Part shown: positions 35,788 through 45,533 of the stretch, one piece after another
Position numbering within the stretch: position 1 is the stretch's first letter
Layout of the letters: every line of letters starts with the position of its first letter
NCBI RefSeq assembly: GCF_901000735.1
Contig: NC_081546.1
Location: 25,298,529 to 25,362,528 of the forward strand
Origin: Corylus avellana
Taxonomy: Eukaryota; Streptophyta; Magnoliopsida; Fagales; Betulaceae
Direction of reading: 5' to 3'
DNA length: 64,000 bases
Notes under the pieces: generated by a model
The model's database searches: none
Seen by the model: only the letters and a program-made list of their open reading frames with translations
What the model was told of the DNA's origin: nothing
Translations under genes and position numbers: made by a program

Positions 35788-38700
35788 TAAATTGACACAT
35801 GTCTTCAAAAGCACGTGAGAATCGTTGCTAATTTAAAGACATATGTTAATTAATTAATAGCATGGACCGTAGGAAAACTTTGTGAACTTATCTAAATGTG
35901 TTGGATTCTAAATATACAGACATGAATTACCTGTTGAGGGAAGTCACCATCTTCCATCTGTGAATTGATTAATACTCTTACTCCACGATGAATTGGTGTT
36001 GGGTCTATCTCGGCCTAATTAAAGTTGTGAAAACATTCAAAATCAACATATGGGTATGTTTGTATTTCCTAAAAGTTGAATATCTAAGCTTCATACTTTC
36101 TTGGCTTTATTTGTGTAAATGATGTTAATTTTTCTGTTCATATGCATGCACGTAGAGTTTTTGGTAATATTTTTTCTTTCTATAACGAAATATTATTATA
36201 TTCTTTGGTCTTCTTATAGATGCAGCATTAGCAATGCTATGTTATAGTGCAGTGCAAATAGTTGACTATTTGAAGAGAAAATGATGCACCAACCTGCCCA
36301 GCCTCAATGAGGGACAACAAGGCCCACGCGGTTTGGACTAAATTTGCACGATTGCCTTCTATATTCGTCCAAACCTATTTCACAAAGAAACAAACTTGAG
36401 TTCTTTCCTTTCATTCTCCATTTTTTTTTTTGCGTCATATGTTTTCGTATATAGTATACATATTTATGGGATAGAAATTCTCAACAATCTTGTTGTCTGA
36501 CTTGTTAGTAATTCCGACTCTATTTATGAGAGAGCTCTTATGTGACCCATCTGTTTGAACAGGTCTTGGAGAGTGAAAAATCTAAGAATTTATCTTAATA
36601 GGGGCAGAAATAAAATAATAAAATATAATGAAGATGCGGCCTGTGAAAGACGACACACTGTTTAGACAGAAGAACTTTCATCACAGGCTTTATAGAACAG
36701 AATCAAGGCGTATAGTAATAGCCAAAAGTAATGAACAAGCAAAAAAAAAAAAAAAAATTGTTGTAGCCTCGTAGGTAAAAAGTAGTGTAAAACACACTCT
36801 TCTTCAATTTACTCTGATTTGTGGGATGAAATTTGGGCTAGGCTGAGTTTTATAGGGGCTAAAAGTGTCAAAGATATGAAATTTGAGTTTATTTTATAGG
36901 AGCTAGTAGAAAATTTGGGCATCAAAATATTTTTTTTTAAAAAAAATTTAAAAAAATTTTCTATTGTAAAAAAAAATTACCAGGGGTAGGTGTTGTGTAT
37001 CCGCCTCTAGTCTTGGATAACGCTTTCTTTGTTCGGACAAATGAACTCAATAGAAACTTTTTTATATTTACTGCTCGGGAATCTAAATTCAAACTGAATA
37101 GATCTGTTCCATACCTTGTTTTGGCTTGATAGGTAACTTTCTCCCCAACCACCATCAGGTAGCTGCTTTGATAGCAAAAATTCACAAGCTTTGCGCAATG
37201 CTGGACAATTTTTGTAGGTTCTTCCACAGGCTGCCAGTGCCCCTACAGCAAACCATGTACCATAGGTGTAGCAAATACCCCAATAACCATACCTGTAAAA
37301 ATGATATTTTCTCCTTCAATAATGCTTAATATAGGTTAAAATATTAATTATTCATTTCCTATAGAGTAATGCTATTTAGTAGAATGTAATATAATTACCA
37401 TAAAATTTGATGATGTGGTAGTGAAAATCAGCCCTTAGATCAGATCTTATAAAAAAATATATATATCAATGACTGCTTTTTACTGTCACATCATCTTAGG
37501 TGTATGGAGACAACTGATTTTCAATTTGATATTAAAGAAAATGTTTTGATCGAGTTCGAACATTTTCTCCAAATTTAATATAGAGCAGAATTAATGTGTG
37601 AAGAAAACATATTACCATGATCCATCAGGTTCTTGAACATCTTCAATATATTGAATTCCCCTGTAAATGGTACTGTCTATCTCTGTCCTCCGGTGCTTGG
37701 GATAGAGCTTCCTAAAGAGTGTCAGAGCTTGAACTGCAGATGAAGTACACTCTACGTACCTATAAGGTGCATGACACAACCTTGTTGTTAGGAAGCAAAT
37801 ATGAGCAATAGCTTTGTATATATATGTTGTTGTGTTGAAGATTTCCTACTCTCTCTCAATAAGGGTATCTTCAAAGAACTCTGTGGGGTTGAACTTCTGA
37901 GAAAATAGATACAAAAAATTATGTTAACGAGTGCAGAGTATATAAAAGATGACGATTTGTAATTGTCAAGCTTTAAGAAGTTACCTCCAACCAAGCATAT
38001 GCTCTTTGAGTCTCCCATGCTGGGAAGCCACCATTGCTACTCTGTAGTGCCAATTGAAACAATTTCAATTATTCATGTGAAGCATTTGGGAAAGGTTAAT
38101 CATAATAAATTTTCAGAAGTGAATTGGATAATTTAGCTAGAAACCAGACAACATTTTATGTATCCTTAATTTCTGAGTCAAAAATAGAATTTGAAAGGTT
38201 GACTTGTTACTTGTAGAGAAAGAATGACATTCACAGCATCATAAAACCGCTGTGTCTCCATTTTCTCCCCAACAAGGTCTGGAGGCATTTGTGAGAACAA
38301 GATTGCAACCTGCAAAAGAGAAGGTTTTGTCGAATGTCAGATTATGCTTTGAAAGAAACCTGGAGAATGTTTAGTTTTGGTAATGTATTTTGATAGAGTT
38401 GAGGGATTACCTTTAGCCCTTCAGCAGTGCAGTCAGAGACTTGCCAGCCATGGTCCTGCATGGAAAATGTCCATGCTCCTTTGCTTATGTGGCGATACAT
38501 AGCTTTGAAGTCCCCATAAGGGTTTTCTAGAACCTAGAAAATAACAAGATTATTATGTTAAAGCATTATCTTTGGAAAAACAATGTAAGGAGTATATCAT
38601 ATATTTCTGACCTATGAAGCCTTTACAAATTCATGTGCTTTACGATGTGTTGGCCAATACTCTTCATTTAGATTACAAGAGAGAATTGCTTGAATAGCAA

Positions 38701-41393
38701 AACCTGCATCCCACATCTGAAAGCCAAAACTCTGCATCAGATAAACCAGGCATCATCTATTACTACATTTCAAAATAAAATATTTGATTTTAAATGGACC
38801 AAGATTTTGCAGGCTTGACTTTTGGGCAAATGCTTCAAGTATATATGTGACTACATTAACATGAACACATGTTTCTGGATGTGATAATTAATTGGTTTGT
38901 TCTTGTTCCACATAAGACCATGTTAGAATATTCTATTTTCTTATTTATTCTCTTCTTTAGTCTAGATGAAAGGCGAGGGGTGATCATATATATAGAACCT
39001 GAATTTTTAAGCCATCTTCAGCAACTCAATAGTTGTCTGGAATCCTGCCTAGATGAAGCCTGTATGCCTCCACATTTGGATCTTCAGCCCAACAGGCAAT
39101 CAAGCATAATGCCTGCAATAAAAATAACCTTGACAATTCAGTTCATTGATGAAAATATTAAGTACTTTGATATATATATATTGCATATGCAACACTAGCA
39201 CACTAGTTATTGACCTTTTCAACGCTTCCAATGCAAAGGTATCTGTTGTTCTCATCCTCATAATACACATGACCAATGGCAGCTTTGAGTGTCTTCTCTC
39301 TCATCATTGAAAATGGCCAATAGCTCAGGATAGGCTCGACTACATGGTGAAGAAATCCCCATAGCATATCTTGTATGAGGCGATGCGGATGGTAGAGATC
39401 CTCCTAAATTAGCAACAAGGGTGAGTTTTATGTATGCATTAATTTCACCAGGAATCTTTATAAATGCAAAAAGAAATGCAGAAGGATTAAGATTCAACTA
39501 ACCTTGGCAATTGTATTCCGGGCTTTATTCCAGTTAAGTTGATGGTAAGGCTCATTATATAACTCTTGTCTTAGTGATTGAATCAATCCAGTGATTGGAC
39601 CAACAAACCTCTTCCCATATAAATAAGACATTGGCATGTAAACCAAGCGACAATAGCATAACATTTTGCCTGTAATTAATGAACACCTTGAGTATCAGAT
39701 AATAGCACTAAAGCTAACTCTTTGATACACACACCTTTATCTTATTAAATGTGCTTTCCAACAAAAAGATGTGAGTGGAAAAAACCTGGATGCATGGGGA
39801 AGATTTTAGGAAGAAGCCAGAACTCTGGGGGTAGTGGATTGCAGCCTGACCACTCATACACTCCCAGTACCTTCAGATGAGATGAGACATTTGAGTTTTC
39901 ACTCGACAGCTAAAACAATAAGACTCATGCATATGCATATTATCAAGAAATCTTGGCAAACAAAATGAAATATTGATTTTAATTTTCAATCTGTGCTTAT
40001 AATTTTAGGTGTCAGCTAGATAAAACCAACATAAGGTAATGGTTTCAACTTTCAACTGGTCATATCTACCGTGACCCAAAACTTTCCCCATGAAGGAATA
40101 GCCACTAAACCACCATGGTCAAGGATCCATTTCCGGCATCTAGCCATAGCCCAATCTTCACCATCTTCAAGTCCCTCTCCAAGTATTCTCAAGGCAATGT
40201 AGCTCAAAGCTGACCCAAACATTGTGCTGTGACCCTCTATATGGAAGCCCCAACCTCCATCTTCGTTCTATCCAACAAGTACACAAGTTTAAAAATTAGC
40301 CAATTTTTTTAGTTTTCTAGCTAGGACTTCAAAGACACAAACTTCTGTTCAAAAAAGAAAAAAGAAAAAAAAAAGAAAAAAAAAAAAGAAAGAAAAAAGA
40401 ATAAAACCTGATGATTATACAAGTATCGAATAATTTCCTTTTGGTGTGCTGGTGAAAAAATAACATTGAGACCTCCAGTGATGTATAATGCGATTACCTG
40501 CATATTATGAAATTAAGTTAGATTTAGCAAACAATTTATGCAGGCATAGGTATTCTTATATCTTAGTGAAAGAAAAATAAACAAAGAATATATATATAGA
40601 ATGGTGAGAAAAAAACATACAAAGGGTTGAAGGAAAAACAAGGGGCTAGCATATTCAGCAGGCCAGTGGCCATCATGGGCTTGGATGGAGGAATAAAAGC
40701 TCAGTGCTCTTCTTATTGTAGTAATCACTGCTTCCTCTGTTATCACCTCTGTTTCTTTCACTTCTACTGGCGCTGGAATTGGTGTACATGGATTCTCCTT
40801 CCTAAGCTAAGCTGTGAGTTTTCCATATCAAACAGAGAAATGTCCAAGCGAAAAATAAGTCAAAGTCCTCACAAAATTTTCTAGATCCTAACACAAATCA
40901 CAACCATATGATCTTATCATTGATACAAAGAACAGGGGACGATGAGGTGACCATACTTGGCTCTCATGTCTTGCTTATCTGATTTTCTTCTGCAGTAACT
41001 TTTCATACAAGTTACCTTTAACCTAATTTTGAGAATACTAGTTTCTAAAAACACACACACGTGGGTTCACTAAATTCATACCATTTCACCGATCTACTAC
41101 AAACCAATGTTGACAAAAATACAACCCACATAAAAAGTAACCACCAACAGTAGTAACTTCTATGGCACGTTAACCATAACAGACTAACAGCCTATCATGG
41201 TTCTCAAAGAAACTATATGAGAATGAAGAGGCATGCGTGCAGAGATATATAGGTATGTATAGTTAATTAAATTATTACTTGTTTTAAAAGTTTAAGTTGG
41301 TAAAAAAAAGATAAATTTAATCGTTTAATCAATACTTAACATTTCGTTTCATTTGTGAACTCAAATTCTCATTTTTAATAAGTGAGATCACCC

Positions 41394-41699
41394 TATTAGA
41401 GTATATTTGAATGACCCTAAAATGTGGGATTTGATGAAGATTAGATTAGCCTAATTTAGGAATTTGATTATGATTTGATCATTCTAAATTAGGGGATTTG
41501 ATTAGGATCACATTTATGTGTAAGCTCTATAAATAGAGCATTCTGTATTGTAAACAATCATTCAATAAGAGCCTAATGTAGTCTATAGGGCTTTATCTGT
41601 GGATGTAAGTGGTTGACCGAACCACGTTAAAATCTTTATCTCTCATTTATTTTATTTCTGCAATTTATTTCTATTTCTATTTTATTATGAACTCTATCA
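41394..41699 (+). repeat. 5' LTR of the small retrotransposon
   Basis: It is colinear with 42874-43160. It contains TATAAATAG near 41530 as a TATA-like element, and an extra 20-odd bases (GAGCATTCTGTATTG) missing from the 3' LTR. The first dinucleotide has changed from TG to TA. Confidence 0.88.
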
Positions 41700-42873
41700 G
41701 AGCTACAGACTTACGCCAGTGATCCATCCAAATAGTCATGTGGACTTTATTTTGGTTTATTTTGATTTTCTTTTTGAAAAAAAAAAAAAAACAGCATATT
41801 CAGCAGAGACGGAGGGTGCCGTTCTATGCCTCCGGTGACCTTCCTTCACTCATTACCAGCCAAGCACCCCACGCCTTCTCTAGCCTTTCGTAAGGTCGAA
41901 CTTGCACCATCCAGCTACCATCCACCTTTCATCTCACGGACAGATCCAGCACCGTGAACCAGAACATCCGATCTCATCCTAGCGCCGATGCCAGCCAGCA
42001 ACGTTTTCTCTCAGCCTCCTATTTCAACGGATTTCTTCACCAGTGATTCACCAGCGTCGAGTCCCACCATTCGTAGCCGGGTTGGATTTCTCTGTTGCCG
42101 TCCTCATTCCATCTGCTTCCAGCCTTCCAAGCGACGACTTCTGTCGTTCTGAGGGGTTTCGGTTTCGATTTCTCTGGCCTCCAGTTGTCCATGCTCAAAT
42201 CTTTATTTGTCATTGTCAATCTATGGCAGACCCAGCTCCATCCGGCCTTCGCTGACTCAGACTCATTCCAACGCCATCACGCCGTCAGCCACCGGTCCAC
42301 AACCACAACTCCGTGACAGATTTCATCTCAAGCCAGATCGTGTTTCAGGAGATTGATTTTGTGGAGAAGAAGAAGTGTGTTTGGGTTATTGGGTTTGTTT
42401 TAATCCCTATTTGCTATTTCAGTTCACAGATATTCCTATTCTAGTTTAGGAATATGATATCTCGGTTTAGATTTTGAAACTTAGATCTGTTTGGTTATGG
42501 GACTAAGGTGCTCTTTACCCAGACTAATGTAATTTGTGAATAGGATATTTTTATTTTAAAAAAAATAAAAAATAAAAAGAGGCCAAGTTGCCCTTCAAAA
42601 GAAGCCAAGTTGTCCATCCATTGGCCCATAGTTAGCCTATTTTTGCTCGGCTATGTGGTATTGTTTAAAACCTAGGCCATTTCAGCCCATAGTTGGCTCT
42701 CTCTTTTTATTTGGCTTTGTGGTATTATTTAAAATTCAGGCTCACTTCAGCCCACAGTTGGCTCTCATTTCAGCCTACAATTGGCTTTCATTTCAGCCCA
42801 AAGTTGGCTCTCCTTTTTGGTCCATAGATGACCCTCAGGTTTCAGGATTTTCCACCTTGAGTTTGAGGGCGGA

Positions 42874-43160
42874 TGTTAGAGTATATTTGAATGACCCTAA
42901 AGTGTGGGATTTGATGAAGATTAGATTAGCCTAATTTAGGGATTTGATTATAATTTGATCATCCTAAATTAAGGGATTTGATTAAGATCACATTTATGTG
43001 TAAGCTCTATAAATAAACAATCATTCAATAAAAGCCTAATGTAGCCCTTAAAGCTTTATCTATGGATGTAGGTCGTTGACCGAATCACGTTAAAATCTGT
43101 CCCTCATTTATTTTATTTCCGCAATTTATTTCTATTTCTATTTTATTATGAATTCTATCA
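42874..43160 (+). repeat. 3' LTR of the small retrotransposon
   Basis: It starts TGTTAGAG and ends TATCA, followed by CACCC. It differs from the 5' LTR at roughly one base in ten to fifteen plus a deletion near 43017, so the insertion is not very recent. Confidence 0.88.
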
Positions 43161-43440
43161 CACCCAACACGTAGAATATTTAATTAAAGATTTGAACTCA
43201 TACTAAAAAGTAAATTTAATCATTTAATTAAATACTTTAACCTACCTGCATTCTCATCAAAAGATCAAAGCTATGTTTCATCCGAAACCGATTATTCTTG
43301 AAGTCGTGGCGGGCCTTTTCAACTTGAGCACGTTCTTTGGGAGTGCCGGTGTCAGAGTTGAATTCTCAGTGTTGCCGCCCGACGAAGTTGTTTACGCTCA
43401 CCAGCCCTGGCCCTTCTTCGGCTATCTTCAACTTTTACAT

Positions 43441-43508
43441 CCTCTGTACTAATGTAACAAATATTAACCGACACTACTACTCAGACATGCAACATGATTT
43501 TCAAGTAT

Positions 43509-43543
<35 letters not shown>

Positions 43544-44436
43544 CAAGAGATCATTTGCAGTGTCGGAAAGAAATTATGCAGCAAACACAAAAACATGGTA
43601 AAAGAAGTTAGCCATGTGTTTGCAGCTGAAATGGCCTTAGATATCATTTATAACAAAGAAATAGAGGTACCTTGAAAGTGTTTTTTAAGAGGAATATAAA
43701 TTCTGAGTTTGTTCCCCAGAGGCAAACAAAAGGGTGGCAGTACTGGCACGTACGTCTAGAGAAAAGAACACTCGACTGAGATGCATGAAAGCCAGAAGAT
43801 TCTCTCTCTATATATATATAAAGAGAGGGGGGAAGAGATCGTGTGGTAGGTAAAGAAGTTTGCTTGGTGAGTGGAATAGATTATTCTATTACTATTATTT
43901 TAAGTCCACCTAACCTAATCTTCTCCTGTTTGCTTGTTTGAATAAAATCTTGCTACAAGAAAAGGCCAAACAAAGGCCAAAGGCCAATACGTACCAAACA
44001 GAGCCTAAGAGTAGAGTTATTACAAGAGCACTCTCGATCATATCACACTCTTAGAATTATTAGAATTATTATGATTTTTTTTTTTTATCAACTTTTATAA
44101 TGGCAACTTGAGTAAAAAAGAAAGCTAAAATATTTAGAAGAATCAAAGGACGGGAATACTAGCATTTTAGTTCAATTGTAAACCTTATTTGTATATATGT
44201 TCTAGGCTGTGGATGCATGCTCCACATGAATGGCCGAATGGGCCAATATATATAGATGAAACAAAGAACTTATTATTCTTATTCTTAGACTTTAGTGGTT
44301 TAGTGTTAGAAATATACATAAAATATACCGTCGTGAGACTAATATTTTGCGCCATTATCAACCTAACATGCATACCATACTTTCTCAGCAAGGTAGTCAC
44401 AATATTACGTGTTAATTGTTCTCATCATATAAGTTT
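43441..44436 (-). promoter_or_regulatory. Upstream region of OSC2
   Basis: On the minus strand a TATATATA run (43512-43540) lies 70-100 bases before the former start codon. A second TATA-like stretch flanked by GA/CT repeats is at 43805-43825. Either could have been the core promoter. No other gene is apparent before the MITE at 44437. Confidence 0.4.
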
Positions 44437-45533
44437 GGGGAAACTTCACTAAGCCCCTCCGAAGTTTAAGCCGATTTGACAAACACCCCCTGAATTTTCA
44501 AAACTTTCACTTAGGCCCCCTGAACTTTGGTTTGCTCTTACTTTGGATCCTTCTGTCAATTTTTAATGCTAAAATCAAACAGTTTTGACTTTTTATACTC
44601 ATTTTACCCTCAACCAAGACTACGTCATTTTGGACTCCAAAATTACACCGTTTTGAGCTTCAAAACTACATCACCACCCAACCCAAAATGATGTTGTTTT
44701 GAGCATAATATTATAAAAAATAAAATAAAAAAACTTGAAATCGGGGTGGCTCCAGCCACCCCCTAGCCGGTCTGGGGGTGGTCGAACCACCCCCATGGCC
44801 AAGGGGGTGGTCCAGCCACCCCCAAAAGGCCANNNNNNNNNNNNNNNNNNNNNNNNNNNNNNNNNNNNNNNNNNNNNNNNNNNNNNNNNNNNNNNNNNNN
44901 NNNNNNNNNNNNNNNNNNNNNNNNNNNNNNNNNNNNNNNNNNNNNNNNNNNNNNNNNNNNNNNNNNNNNNNNNNNNNNNNNNNNNNNNNNNNNNNNNNNN
45001 NNNNNNNNNNNNNNNNNNNNNNNNNNNNNNNNNNNNNNNNNNNNNNNNNNNNNNNNNNNNNNNNNNNNNNNNNNNNNNNNNNNNNNNNNNNNNNNNNNNT
45101 GGTTCGACCACCCCCAGATTGGCCAAGGGGTGGCTAGAGCCACCCCCCTTGGCCAAAAATGGGGTGGTCCGGCCACCTCGTTTTGGCCAAGGGGTGGCTG
45201 GAGCCACCCCGATTTAGTTCTTTTTCTTTTCTTTTTTTCTTTTTTTAATATTTTGCTTTTCTTTTTTTAAAAAAAAAAAAATTAATGTATAAAACGACGT
45301 CGTTTTGGGTTGGGTTAAGTGTTGTAGTTTTAGGGCACAAAACGGTGTAGTTTTGAGGTGAAGGTAAAATTTGCATAAAAAGTCAAACTATTTGACTTTA
45401 ACGTTGAAAAATAACAAAATGGTCCAAAGTGAGAGCAAATCAAAGTTCAGGGGGCCTAAGTTAGAGTTTTGGAAATTCAGGGAGTGTTTGTCAAATCGGC
45501 TGGAACTTCAGAGGGCCTAAGTTATACTTTTCA
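44437..45533. mobile_element. MITE family M, member 5, carrying a GC-rich hairpin array
   Basis: The left end GGGGAAACTTCACTAAGCCC and the right end ...GGGCCTAAGTTATACTTTTCAC are inverted repeats. Homology continues for about 250 bases (CCGATTTGACAAACAC, TTTGCTCTTACTTTGG, AAAACGGTG/CACCGTTTTG). The centre (44745-45215) is a GGTGG/CCACC array interrupted by 267 N. Related arrays occur in an unrelated element at 11740. No transposase is present. Confidence 0.75.
44745..45215. repeat. GC-rich GGTGG/CCACC minisatellite with a 267-N gap
   Basis: Units such as GGGGTGGCTCCAGCCACCCC and GGTTCGACCACCCCCAGA alternate in both orientations, each able to form a hairpin. N fill 44833-45099. The number is not a round placeholder, so the gap size was probably estimated from spanning read pairs. 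Confidence 0.75.

Larger units (their letters stand above)
41389..43165 (+). mobile_element. Complete non-autonomous LTR retrotransposon in OSC2 intron 1
   Basis: The 5' LTR is 41394-41699 (306 bases) and the 3' LTR is 42874-43160 (287 bases). Both begin T(A/G)TTAGAGTATATTTGAATG and end TTCTATCA/CTCTATCA. The target-site duplication CACCC is at 41389-41393 and 43161-43165. TATCAGAGCT, the 3' portion of a tRNA-Met primer-binding site, straddles the 5' LTR end. A purine-rich TTGAGGGCGGA precedes the 3' LTR. The 1.17 kb interior has no gag or pol; its ORFs are short and unmatched. 42675-42815 has a repeated CATTTCAGCCCANAGTTGGC motif. The size fits a small non-autonomous, TRIM-like element. Confidence 0.9.
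35374..43440 (-). pseudogene. Oxidosqualene cyclase pseudogene OSC2 (lupeol-synthase type), all 18 exons present
   Basis: Exons: 43440-43246, 40806-40621, 40497-40408, 40267-40070, 39870-39786, 39669-39503, 39403-39215, 39112-38999, 38731-38612, 38533-38411, 38309-38211, 38041-37985, 37896-37850, 37759-37616, 37292-37115, 36374-36294, 36014-35931, 35484-35374. With all introns GT-AG they total 2268 nt, 756 codons with the stop, the family's usual length. MLCYCR has Leu at about residue 255, as in lupeol synthases (Trp in beta-amyrin synthases). The catalytic DCTAE is at about 482-486. Four nonsense codons kill it: codon 2 (TAA, normally Trp; 43437-43435), 25 (TGA, Trp; 43368-43366), 399 (TGA, Trp in OSC1; 39028-39026) and 448 (TAG, Gln in OSC1; 38614-38612). 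A five-base duplication lies at the exon 2 acceptor. Intron 1 contains an LTR element. Confidence 0.96.

Noticed and set aside
37126..37329. Plus-strand 67-codon ORF
   Set aside because: It is antisense to OSC2 exon 15.
42037..42316. Overlapping ORFs of 60-73 codons on both strands
   Set aside because: They lie in the interior of the small LTR element, all are short, and none shows a retroelement domain.
35374..43440. OSC2 as a functional lupeol synthase gene
   Set aside because: Despite perfect exon structure it has four in-frame stop codons, two of them within the first 25 codons.
44671..45217. ORFs of 119-178 codons on both strands
   Set aside because: Most of their length is N. The rest is translation of the GGTGG/CCACC array.
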